DNA from: Plazaster borealis
Taxonomy: Eukaryota > Echinodermata > Asteroidea > Forcipulatida > Labidiasteridae
NCBI GenBank assembly: GCA_021014325.1
Contig: CM037460.1
Location: 28,164,336 to 28,228,335, forward strand
Direction of reading: 5' to 3'
DNA: 64,000 nt
Shown here: in pieces, positions 49,824-60,918 of the stretch
Numbering within the stretch: position 1 is the stretch's first letter
Layout of the letters: each line of letters begins with the position of its first letter
Translations under genes and position numbers: made by a program
The notes under the pieces: model-generated
What the model saw: the letters and a program-made list of their open reading frames with translations, nothing else
Database searches by the model: none
Told to the model about the DNA's origin: nothing

Positions 49824-51692
49824 AAAAACAAAGACTGACCCATAGTCGTTGTATGTTGATCTCAAACAAAAAAGCTAACAAACTAAACCCTTAGCATGAT
49901 AGGAATAAAAAAAACCACTACAGAAGAAGACTTGAAAGCACGGTATACCATAATGCACCGGAAGTTAGGCTGTGTTTAACAGATGTCTTAATCTCGCATG
50001 TAAGCCCTTTATGACATCGATCCGACATGCGTATACCAATCGAAGAAAAGACGTGAAAGAGACCTGCGCGTGGCATTAACAACAATGGGCTTTGTTGGTA
50101 TCTCCGGCACGCGACTCATTATCGATATCAGCGGATAAGCTCCCGCATACTCCTAACAAAACAACAACATCAGAAGTCAACCAGATATTGAATAAGTAAA
50201 AAGAAAATCAATTTGTTCATCAAGGGGTTGTTCATGATGAGTAAAAACTTGTGTAAAGACGGCTATAGGAGACTAGAGCATAATAGGATGGTTGTGACAG
50301 ATGTTTTATCTGTTTATTGTTGTCAGGGATTACATCTTGTAATCTACCATGTTTTCCAACACTAATTAATCAGAGGTTGATACATTATCTGCATTGAGAC
50401 GGTTACCACCATTGTGAATAAGCAACATTTAAAACTCAGAAATATTTCGTGTTTCTGCTTTCTATATTATTATAAAATGTCGAAGAACAAACGTAGGCCA
50501 ACTTACTGCCATTGTTTCCTGAGTCTCTGTGGTTTTATTGTCTATTTATTAGAGGGGGAAGTTTCTTAATTGTTTACACTTTATGGTGTTCTTCAGACGG
50601 CTTACAATCTTTGATACGTTCAACTAAATCAAAACGTCCATTTAAAAAAATAGCTACATCAGACCGCGTAAGGTTGATAATTATTATTATTATTAATTAA
50701 TTAATTGTTGTATTATTATTTCATTTTATCACAGCATGCAAAAGAAAGATCACATTTTCCTTTGTGCCGGTAACTCCTCGAGTCGGGCTACGTCCTTAGA
50801 TCTCAAGGGTCTTTCTCAGGATCCTCGCTGTTCCCAAAAGCGCCGCCTTCTGTAACAGATCTACTCTCACATTATAACGTACCGTACTTCATGAATCAAA
50901 CATGTAACATTACATATTATACCAATTAGTTAAAGATAAATCGATTCGAGTATTACTCGATTCGTCGTACATTCATGAATCGATTCTATGTAACGATTGA
51001 TGTATCATACTTTACGTCACCATGATTCAAGTGGTGGTCGGTTAAACCACGAGACCATCTGTTGTGCATGATAAATCGTCTTTGAAATACAGAAATCAGG
51101 TGAATTGGAAGCAGGTGGAGTGAGAATGAAATGAAAACTATGTAGTCTAGTGATTTGAATACCTTCATGGATGCCAAATAGTATATTTACTGCCATCTTT
51201 GTACACCCATTGACAACGTTGTCATAGTCCTAAGAGTCAAGACTGACTCACTGTGACTCTTTTTGATGATGGAGTTCCACCTCTGCCTATGCAAAGCTGA
51301 CCAGCATTCTCCCTTAACAGTGGTCCGCTGGCCAAATGCCAGTTAAAACACCAGAGGACCAGTCAAAATTCACTCAAAGTGGTCCGGCTGGCTAGTTCAG
51401 TTTGAAAAGCTTCCATATTTCATTTGAAAGATGGACCAGTGAAAAAGGTGATGGACTAGTGAATTGACAAGCCAACTGGTCCTGCTGGCCAGTCACTAAA
51501 CAAATTAAGGACAAACCCTGTTGACCGGTCGGCTGTGGTCAGTGACATGCCTGTCAGCTCCTTACTCCATCGGTCCAGCAGAGTTTCTGTCTGCCACAAG
51601 AACGGCTTCCTTCAACATTTCCTTGAACAATAATCTTCTCCAGATTATCCCCTTCTCTTCACTCAGAAAATCTCAGAAAATGAATCGGAGTG
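49824..51692. other. Non-coding stretch with a GGTCC/TGGCC-rich repeat patch
   Basis: No supported gene. An ATT/TTA-rich simple repeat lies at about 50680-50725. At 51321-51491, TGGTCCGCTGGCC-like words recur three times (listed separately). Confidence 0.5.
51318..51500 (+). repeat. Patch of recurring TGGTCC-GCTGGCC words
   Basis: Close variants of TGGTCCGCTGGCC at 51321, 51380 and 51478, with extra ACCAGT/ACTAGT words between them. Looks like a degenerate local repeat or a piece of an unclassified element. Confidence 0.6.
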
Positions 51693-51887
51693 TTTTTCCT
51701 TCAGCCTCGGTTTGACAAATTTGTGATTTCCTTCAGCCTCGGTTTGACAACTTTGTGTTTTCCTTCAGCCTCGGTTTGGCATTTTTTGTGTTTTCCTTTA
51801 GCCTCGGTATGACAACTTTGTGTTTTCCTTTAGCCTCCGTATGACAACTTTGTGTTTTCCTCCCAGCCTCGGTTTGATAACGTTGTG
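51693..51887 (+). repeat. Minisatellite, about 33 bp x 6
   Basis: Six units of a TTTTCCTTCAGCCTCGG core followed by a TTTGACAACTTTGTG-like half, with a few substitutions. It ends about 640 bp before the LINE open frame, so it may be part of the LINE 5' region; that link is inference. Confidence 0.9.
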
Positions 51888-52528
51888 TCGAATTGAGGAA
51901 AACAGGCTGTACGTGATAAAGGTTGAGAATGAGTTCAAGTGTTTTGAGAAAAGTATAGTAAGGCAGTAAGTTTACTCCTTTTGGTTTCTTTGAGGTCTTT
52001 GGGACAATGCATCGTGACAGAACCAGACTTATCACATTTTGATGTTTTCTTCTGCATGGTGACCAGCCACCTTCTTGTTGTATTCTTGTGTGAATAATTA
52101 TGAGATGTAATAAGTGACGTCATGTATTCAGCATTTTCAACCCATGAAGATGCAAATTTAATGAATCTAATCAAAAGTTATACAAATAGTCTTTTTGTCT
52201 TTTGATTTATCTGCTTTCCATTCGGCTTGAATTGCTTGGTGTCTATTGTGATTCCCAATTTCCTGTAATCGGTTTTGTAGAAATTTTTCTTTTCTTTACG
52301 AAAAATGGTAAGTCTTTTGTAAACACCAATTTCTTTTCACCATTGTATGCTTGATTAAGACCCATTTGACTGAGCGCCTGACAGCAGCCACTCAAATCAG
52401 CTCTGTATTTGTTAGTTAATTTCTTAGTATATTGCTCATTTTGTGTTCTTGTTCTTATACAACTGGATTTGTTACTACACCTGGAATCTACAGGACTTTT
52501 TTCTGTGTGTCCTGGAGTCATCTGAGTT
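51888..52528. other. Possible LINE 5' untranslated region
   Basis: No recognised gene. Contains TGACGTCA at 52115-52122. The 5' end of the LINE cannot be fixed from one copy, so this stretch may be LINE 5' UTR or flank. Confidence 0.35.
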
Positions 52529-54340
52529 GTGAAAATAGTGATTTTCTGTTGGAATTTTTCACTGTCTCATTTGAAAATTCTGGTGTACAAAGCTAACACA
52601 CACTTTGGTGGCTGCATGCTGTGCAGTCAGCCACCTCGTCCATGGACATTGTTCGCCCATCTGGGGACAATAGAGGTAAGTATCCTTTTTATTCTCTCCC
52701 TGCTTGCTAGACCATTGTACTGCACTGACTCATCTGTGGTCAGCTTTGTTCCATCAGCATCAGTTGTGCTTGGTGCTTGCATTCTGCCAAAGTCACAGCT
52801 AGGATTCATCCAGCATCGGAAATATTTGAAATGCCCTACATCATATTATGACAATTCCCCAGCCACTTTTCATTTGGAAATTGTGATCTTCGGTGACATT
52901 GCTGTAAATCCCGGCCCTGAAGCTGAAAATAACTCAAACTCAGCAGAAGCTAGTCCAAACTCTACAAATTCCTACTCACGTAACAAGCTTCTCAGTCTCC
53001 GTTATGCCCCATCCACACGTGCATCAACTCTGCCTTCCTGTAAATTTACATTGCAGAATCTTGGCCTTTTTGTAAATCCCAGCACTGTTTACCGACCTAC
53101 ACATCGTGGTAAAAAAGCTGGTCGCCGTAGAACTGTTCATAAACTCCCTATACCTGAAGTTACACCCCCATCTGTTCTAGCACCAGTGACTCCTGCCAAA
53201 TCTCAACTCAGCCTTTGTGTTCTGAACACACAGTCCATCTGTAACAAGTATGACGATTTTGCTGATTTTGTTCTGCAAAAAGATCTGGACCTTGTTGCCG
53301 TTTCAGAAACATGGCTTAGACCAGATGACAACTTAACATGTCGTCAGTGTACTCCTGCTGGCTACTACTTTCATCACATCCCAAGACCTCACAAGACCGG
53401 TGGAGGAGTTGCAATACTGTACAGATCTACTTTATCTGTCTCTGTGAAAAGTAATGACGTCCAATACACAACTTTTGAATCTCTTCATGCTGAGGTTTCC
53501 GGAAACTCTAAATCTGTTCGCCTTGTCATTGTATACAGACCTGAAAGAGATTCTAACGGCCAACATGTGACTTTCTCAAGTTTTCTTAAGGAATTTGAGA
53601 ATTTGATTTTAGAATATCTCCTTCATCCATCGGAAATCATCATCACTGGTGACTTTAACATTCATGTTGATGACATCCACAACACCAATGCAAACCAGTT
53701 TAAGCATCTACTTCAGGCTTTCGGTCTTACCCAGCATATCAAGGAGCCGACTCATCGTCTCGGTCATTGCCTGGACCTTGTCATAACTCGTGACATCACC
53801 CCACCCATTGTCTCAAACTTTGTTATTCTACCTGGATTCTCAGACCATTATGCAGTCATGTGTAACTTGAGTCTGTGCAAGCCCAAAGTCCCAACCGTCA
53901 CTATAAAGAGCCGACAGTGGAAACATGTGAATTCTCCTGAAGTGTTCCGCGACATAGGAACTCATTTAGCAAAGCTGGAAATTGATCATGACTGCTTGGA
54001 TTCCTATGTCAGCCAATATGAGAGTACTATCAGTGACATCTTGGATAAATACGCACCTTGGAAAACAAGATCAGTCAAGGTCCGAACTGAAGTTTCCTGG
54101 TTCAATGATGATATTCGTACAGCAAGAAAGATCTGTCGTCAACTTGAGCGGAAATGGCGGAAAAATGGCAAGTTGGAAATACAACGACAAGAATATCGCA
54201 ACCAATGTAAGGTAGTCAGGAATTTGATCAACCAGGCAAAGATCACCCATTATTCATCCCAAGTACAAGAATCCTCAGGAGATCAAAAGAAGCTCTTCAA
54301 GATAATTGGTAAGTTGTTGCTCAAACCCAAAACCCCGTCC
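52529..54340 (+). CDS. LINE ORF, N-terminal region and AP endonuclease
   Basis: Open frame of 650 codons to a stop at 54481; its meaningful part ends near 54335 at a frame break. Residues 47-66 are hydrophobic (SILFILSLLARPLY). Residues 123-130 are DIAVNPGP, a 2A-like motif. Residues 131-225 are basic and Ser/Thr/Pro-rich. The endonuclease spans about 227-450, with the catalytic-type residues Asn233 (LNTQS), Glu260 (SETW), Tyr336 (VYRP), Asp375/Asn377 (GDFNIH) and Ser438-Asp439-His440 (SDH). This enzyme would nick target DNA to prime reverse transcription. The ATG at 52529 is the most upstream in frame; the true start is unknown, and an AGGTAAGT donor-like word at 52674 could mean part of this region is spliced. 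Confidence 0.88.
52895..52918 (+). other. 2A-like motif (DIAVNPGP) in the LINE ORF
   Basis: Residues 123-130 of the LINE frame. The 2A consensus is D-V/I-E-x-N-P-G-P, at which ribosomes skip one peptide bond between Gly and Pro. Here the Glu position is Ala; Asp, Ile, Asn, Pro, Gly and Pro all fit. 2A-like sequences are known near the N-terminus of some echinoderm non-LTR retrotransposon ORFs. Position and composition fit that class; activity with Ala at the Glu position is uncertain. Confidence 0.7.
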
Positions 54341-54443
54341 TTCCATCCACTTACAATGATCAGGACTTGGCAAATGAATTCCAGAAATTCTTTGTCACCA
54401 AGATTTCAGACATCCGCTCATCTTTTCATCAGTCCCTTACAAC
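54341..54443 (+). pseudogene. LINE segment between two frame breaks
   Basis: In the third reading frame this stretch reads a DLANEFQKFFVTKISDIRSS-type linker, which is the usual sequence between endonuclease and RT in this LINE group. The flanking domains lie in the other two frames, so there are frame breaks at about 54330-54337 and 54441-54444, each consistent with loss of one base. Confidence 0.8.
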
Positions 54444-55763
54444 GTGCCGCAGACATTGCCACATCTTCAACCAGAGTGTAGACTATCTGTGTTTGAGCCT
54501 GCCACTGTTGCTGAGATTCAAAGGGTTATTATGAAATCTCCTTCAAAATCCTGTGAGCTGGATCCAGTGTCAACATCCATGATGAAGCAAAACATTGATA
54601 TATTTTTACCCTACATCACTAATCTTGTAAACGAATCTCTCAGTTCCGGTTGTTTCGATAGCCTCAAAGTTTCCTACATCAGGCCGCTCATCAAGAAACC
54701 AAACCTGGACAAGGAGATATTCAAAAACTACAGACCGGTTGCAAACTTAAAATATCTTGGAAAAGTCATCGAACGAGTAGTTTCATCACGCATTTCTGAT
54801 CACATTCATAATTTTAACCTGTCCGACGTGTTCCAGTCAGCATACAAGCCTTTCCATGGGACAGAAGCTGCACTAGTCCGTGTGAGCAACGATATTCTTT
54901 CTGCAATGGACAATGGTAACCTAACAGCACTAGTCCTGCTAGACTTGAGTGCTGCCTTTGACACTGTTGATCACAACATCCTTCTCTCTCGGCTCCAGAA
55001 TCACCTTGGCATAGAGGACACAGCCCTAGCATGGTGCAAATCGTATCTCTACAATAGAACTCAGCATGTATGTATTGGCACCGCAATATCAGACCCTGTT
55101 GTTTTGAACTACTCTGTGCCACAGGGGTCGGTACTGGGCCCGCAGTGGTTTACGCTGTACACTTTACCGATTCGTGACATCATCCTGAAATTTAATCTGA
55201 ATTACCATGTGTACGCAGACGACACTCAGCTATACATCACGTTTAAATCTTCTCAAGAAAACGCCAATGCATCTATTGCAAGACTTGAGAAATGCATCCA
55301 AGAGATTCGACGTTGGACACAACAAAACTTCCTGAAGTTAAATGATGATAAGACAGAGTTCCTTCTATTTGGGTCACGTCAACAGTTAACAAAGGTTTCA
55401 GTGCCATACATTTCCATCGGTGATGCTCGGATAGCTCCCTCGCTGCAAGCTCGGAACTTAGGGGTTATTTTTGATTCATCGATGACACTTCAACCACACA
55501 TCAACAACATCGTTCGTCTGTCATCATATCACATCAGGAATATTGGTAAGATTCGCAAGTACTTGGACAAAAGTGCCACTGAAAAGGTCATTCATGCATT
55601 TGTTACTTCTCGTCTTGACAACGGCAATGCTCTTCTCTACAGTCTTCCTAACAACCAGATTTCCCGTCTTCAACGCCTCCAAAATACCGCTGCCCGCATT
55701 GTGACACTGTCTAGAAAATCCTGTTCTATCACCCCCATTCTGAAACAACTACATTGGCTCCTA
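54441..55763 (+). CDS. LINE reverse transcriptase domain
   Basis: Frame shifted from the endonuclease frame; the listed open frame begins at a GTG (54444) that is a frame-break artefact, not a real start. It contains the non-LTR RT signature blocks: NYRPVANL (96-103), DLSAAFDTVDH (167-177), PQGSVLGP (226-233) and the catalytic YADD (257-260), then the thumb. All three metal-binding aspartates are present (D167, D259, D260). It would copy the element's RNA at the nicked target. The frame ends out of phase near 55760, where one C seems missing. Confidence 0.92.
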
Positions 55764-56062
55764 TCTCTCAACGAATCATCTTCAAGCTGATGCTCATTGT
55801 CCACAAAGCACTTAATGGCAAGGCTCCCCACTATATTTCTGAACTACTTCAAGTTTACACTCCATCAAGGAATCTTCGATCAAGTTCCATGCTTCTCCTC
55901 GTTGAACCCAAGTCTCGACACTCATGGGGTGACAGGTCTTTTTCTTCAGCTGCGCCACGCATCTGGAACTCTCTACCGCTTAATCTTAGATCTTGTCTTT
56001 GTACCACAAAATTCAAATCTCTTCTCAAAACTTATCTTATGTCACAGGTTTTCAAGGACTAA
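55764..56062 (+). CDS. LINE ORF C-terminal block
   Basis: Continues the LINE product in a third frame, from an ISQRIIFKL motif to the stop at 56060-56062. The block APRIWNSLPLNLR followed by FKSLLKTYL is the conserved C-terminal end of CR1/L2-group ORF2 proteins; its exact function is unknown. It is the same block as in the second LINE fragment at 62015-62308 (APPLWNDLPL). Confidence 0.88.
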
Positions 56063-56177
56063 TTTTGTTGTGTCTGTTTTGTCTTTGTTTTGTTTTGTTT
56101 TGTTTTGTTTTTTGTTTTTTGTTTTTTTTACTGCGCCTTGAACACCCAGCAGGGTGGATATGTGCGCATTACAAGTC

Positions 56178-56199
56178 TTATTATTATTATTATTATTAT
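56178..56199 (+). repeat. (TTA)n 3' tail of the LINE
   Basis: Seven TTA units directly after the LINE 3' region, typical of L2/CR1-group 3' ends that finish in a microsatellite in place of poly-A. Confidence 0.9.
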
Positions 56200-59100
56200 G
56201 CTTTTATTTCAATCTCTTTTCCTTACAAATACATACATCCAACTCTACAACCAAGTTAAACGCAGCCGCAAATTTATTTCATCTAAAACAGATTTATTTT
56301 TATTTTTACGAAACCTCGACTTAAAGAAGAACACGCATAAGTAGGAGGCTTCCATTTTGTTCCGACATTGCGGGTGTATTTTTGGCGCAATTTGTGTCAC
56401 CTTCGTAATGATGCTGCACAATCTCGATGGCGGGAAAAGCCTTTGTTGTGATTATTAAATTGAAAACTACTTTCCATAAAGCAATGGGCATCTGAATACG
56501 TAAGGTAAAGGTAGCTCGTATACAAGTGAGAGACCTGTGGAGAGATGAAGTCTGATTTCTAATCCATTCCTATCCTCTTAGTTACGTGTCTTAAATCTCT
56601 CCTTAAGACAGGAGAGAAAACTGCTTCTGCCTCTTCCATCCTCTCTCTCATCAGGCTGCGGCCGAGCGTGTCGCCCAAAGATAACGTAATTACTAAAATT
56701 AACGGCCAAGAAGTAATCTGCTTACTGTGTATTATATGAAGTGGTATTATAAGATGATCACTGATGCCTCAAATGAAAGAAACACAAATGAATCATCGAG
56801 CAATAAATCAAAACTCCACGCTGCATTTATCAATGACCATCAAACCTTACAGCGTCAGTAGATTCGTGGCGATATTATTTAATACACAGCCAATTTTCTA
56901 GATAGCAAAACCATGCTTGATTTTCTTTTTAAGGGATATAAAAACATAGCGAGAAACCTTTTTTTCCAACCTTGGCAAGCTTTCATCAAAAGGGGGAATT
57001 GTGTATGGTTTTTAAAGTCACAATAACTTTTGTAGAAAATGCGATGGTATCATTTTAAATAAAATAAATCTTGACATCAGGCCAAGAGGAAATGGCAAAA
57101 ATTACGTATATGAAATACCAAACTTGTCTTCTGATATTTGTGTGTGTTAGACTCCAGTGTAAACTCGTCACAGTAACATCACCATTATGAAACCTTTGTT
57201 CTTTAGCGCACCTATCATCAACTTTTGTTATTGGATTGCTTTCTATTGTACCAGAAGCGTGAGTAGAAAGCAGCATCTTCAATCAAACCGGGAATGGAGA
57301 ATCATAAAAGTCCAGTCATTTAAGACTCATCGCGGCAAACCTTATTGAATTATTGGTCCATGATAAATAAGATGTGTGTTACACCCCCTGCGTGGTAGAC
57401 GCGAGATGGAGGAATCAAACAGACAGAAGGAGAAATCACAAAGTCTTGAAATCAGTGGTTGACTCAGAGCACGCACGTACACATCTTACCCTATTATTGG
57501 TATCTCAATGTAAACCCAAGGAGTTTCAGAAGCAGGGTTTATGATTTGGTTCAGGTAATACTTCAAGAGATTCGATCTGGATTCGTGCACGTTTCCTTAA
57601 GTACATCCAATGCGAGTGATTTTAAATAACCGTGTAGTGAAATTAATGATGAGCAACAACTATAGGACCTGACACGAATCGAATAAAATTTAATCTTATA
57701 TCAAAACAACAATAATTATTAAACTTTTTAATAAGTACAAATTTCAAGAGAATTGAATAATCTTTCATTGTTTTGTTTAATTTCATTGAATATGTTTAGA
57801 TATGTTTGAATTTAAGCAATAATTTAAACTAAAAAACATGATGCTGTTTTTATTTCGTATTGTCATGTGTTGATAAAATCAGCTGTGTAGTAAATAGTCC
57901 AAGAGAAAAATGCGGCAGCCCCCCCCCTTAAAAATTGAGACTTGATTAAATCTTCATTTCTTCAAAATGTCAAACTAATTTAAAAGTGAGAAACTGATCT
58001 GATGTACGCCGACCTTCCCGTTTGCACCTATATAAAAAAAGTTCCCCAATCTATAATGAAGAAAAATTCGAAAATGAAAATGCAGTCATTTGAGATAACT
58101 CAAGCAAAAGATTCATATGGGCGGAGAAAAGCAAATGGACAACAGAATGACGTGAGTGTGGAATGAATAAGATCTCTTAGAGACAATACAGTGTGTGGAA
58201 ATAGTTTGCATGTTGATTGTCTACGCAGTGGAATGTCTTGATACGGCGGTGAGTCTTTGTAGGCTTTAGATGTTCATATTTTCTCATTGATTATTGTAGT
58301 TCACGGCACAACGAAGAAAATAAAATCAACGTGTCGCACTCTATGCCCTCTCTCCTTCTTGAGAAATGAACGGCCAAAAATTGAAGACAATTTCCTGGCA
58401 ATGCATTCACCTTCAAAGGAACAAGGCAACTGTGAAGAATCCATTCAGGAACAGCTTTTGTTCTCAGAGGACAATATTCTTCAAGAAATATAACCCCCTA
58501 GTGAAGTCAGGAGTCAAATTTGGTCCTAGCTCTCCGGAACACACCTTTTCTTTATTGCCGCTCTGTGCTTGCCGTGCCGTTCCCTGCCCACTGCCTAATT
58601 TTATAAATAAATTCGTTTCCGAGTGCATTAGAGTTGCATTACAATAGCTCCCCAACGATCTTGCAGGCTTGAAGATGCTTCAGTATTTTTCTTTTCAATA
58701 CATTTTTTATTGACGCAAGAACACGCAATTTGGTAAAGAAATCCTCAACCCTTCGATTGAGCGCTGAAATGGCAGGCTTTTTAATGACATTAAGCATCTC
58801 TTGCCCCCGCGCTACGAAGAATAGAAATCACGCAGAGGGTACGACGAAGGATCCCCCTGAGATCACGTTCTTTTCTTGTCCCCGACATTATTCAAACCTT
58901 TCAAGGAGAACTAACGGAATATAGACGAAAAGGAAGGATTGTCAGTCCTTGCAATCTCTACTCTCCCAAAATGCATCCGGCCTCCCAACGATCCGCCACA
59001 AAATTGTTGTCGAGTCGGAGCATGAATGGGAGTTTTAATTGAATTACAGTTTGCCAATGCACAATACCGAAGCACTTTGGCCACCTGTCGTTGGCTGTGA

Positions 59101-60918
59101 TACCGCGTTACAAGTGCGCTACTTGTCGATACAACATTGCCAGATGAAACAAGTTGCATTGCATAGAGACCCCTCCATCTCTCGGCCGCCGGGCGGGCCC
59201 CTTGCATTGATGCTTTCCCTCCCCCATGCAGTATATCAATGAGGAGGTCCACACTACTAGCATCACCCTACGGCAGATCAATATGCTGCTAAATTAAAAA
59301 CTGTGTATACTTTGGGGTTTGTACCTCAGTTGCGTTAATCATCCGAAAGCTCATTACACTAGAGGAAACTATGAAGGAAAAATCCCTCCCAGGAGTCTTG
59401 GTAGACTTTAACTCGTATCATCATCAAGATAAAGAAGTTGTAGTTTTAGTAGTTGACTCATGGAGTGAAGAATGTCTTCAAGATTCATCTTATGATTGTT
59501 TTATAGATCTCTACCACCTTATACTCTCCATCTATGCCCATAGTGACGGTCTACAAAATGACTTGAAGTTTATCTCATTGGTGTTACCATTGCATTTTTT
59601 TCTTCTTTTAGCGCTGTTAGGATGGGGCACACAACATAGCAAGATAGAGTGTGACAATTAAAGCAATACTTGTGTGTAAAAATAACGAATATCAATATTG
59701 ATGTTCCAGAGGTCTATAACTGTTAGACAATAACTCAACAAAGTAATGAGAAATCATGATCAGTAATTTTGTATCCCATCACCAGCTTTGATTGCATTGA
59801 TTGTTTCCAAGTGAAGTAGAACCATTATTTTGCAAGTGGTTGACCTACAAAAGTCAAAAAAGAAAGAAATATGGCAGCAATACATTGCAAGGAGAGAACT
59901 GTCAGAAATGATGGTTATCTGCAATTTCAAATGAGAGCTGGTTTGTTGTTTTGTTTTGAGTCTGACCAATAAAAATGTGTTTTTAAATAAATAGAAAAAA
60001 ACTCAGTATGAATTCCGGCCTTGACAATAGTTTCTTGAGATTAAATTGCTCGTCACAATTGGACATTGTTTGGCGAGTCTGGTCTGGGTTGGTGTTATTA
60101 CATTTCTGGTTTTCATTCTCAGCCAAGATCGAAGTTATACCTTTACAATCAAGACTGACGATCTATCGTCAACGACCTTGTGCTAAAAACTAATGTAATT
60201 ATGTGAGAAAATTACAATTTTACTTGCACCTGTGGTTTGACCACAATCGGCAATATCATCTAGAAGATGGAAATGCAGAAAGACATCTCTAAGTGTCAAA
60301 AGTCGACAACAAAAAGTCTTCGTCTTATTACAGAATGAATGGCAAGGCCCTTGGTATGAACGATCCACGTCTGACGAGCATGACATGTGATTTTCCTTGA
60401 GTACTGTGTCGATATCCAGCGCATGCTGCTTCCTCTTTGGCTGACTGAGTCAAATTTGTAAAATAAAAATTATTTCCATGAATTATGCTACATGAAGATT
60501 GTTGATTACTCTGTGTTATACAATTGACGTATACCATAATGAGCAGGAAAGGGTATGTTGTGCTGTATTGCTCGAGGTTAACCCAGTAGCATTGGACGAA
60601 CATTTCTTTCTGCTTTCGTTCGTATGTGTTAAGATGACAGGAGGGAGGAAGTGACACTTGACGGCCAAATTGCCTGTCAAATTATATGAAGAATGGGGGA
60701 AATTACTCCAGTAATGACCTTTTTAATAGGTCGGTTGCCATCTTCGTTTTCTTACGCATGTGTCTGGTGCCCTTGTTATGGTGACCCCGTTTGTAGTGGT
60801 CTTCCCTTTGTCCTTGGCCTTTAGAGAACCAGACTATGGCTAACGCCTTGGGGGTAAGACTCGGAGTCGTAAAAAGGAAGAGGATATTTTCCCGCTTAAA
60901 GTAAAGGTACCGTACACG
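56200..60918. other. Non-coding stretch after the LINE
   Basis: No supported gene. A C homopolymer lies near 57919-57927, and a GC-richer patch at about 58800-59220. One 96-codon frame (59371-59661) has a hydrophobic C-terminal segment but no recognised family. Confidence 0.5.

Larger units (their letters stand above)
52529..56199 (+). mobile_element. L2/CR1-like non-LTR retrotransposon (LINE), near full length
   Basis: The coding region gives, in order, an N-terminal region with a 2A-like motif, an AP endonuclease, a reverse transcriptase and a conserved C-terminal block (APRIWNSLPL). The 3' end has a short GCGCC-containing tail and a (TTA)n run at 56178-56199, as is usual for L2/CR1-group elements in aquatic invertebrates. 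The frame changes three times (about 54330, 54441 and 55760), each consistent with loss of one base, so this copy is probably inactive or carries assembly errors. No separate ORF1 with a recognisable domain was seen. Clade (L2, Crack or CR1) is not resolved by eye. Confidence 0.92.

Noticed and set aside
59371..59661. 96-codon open frame with a hydrophobic C-terminal segment, as a small membrane protein
   Set aside because: No recognised family and no context; a single hydrophobic run is common in AT-rich chance frames.
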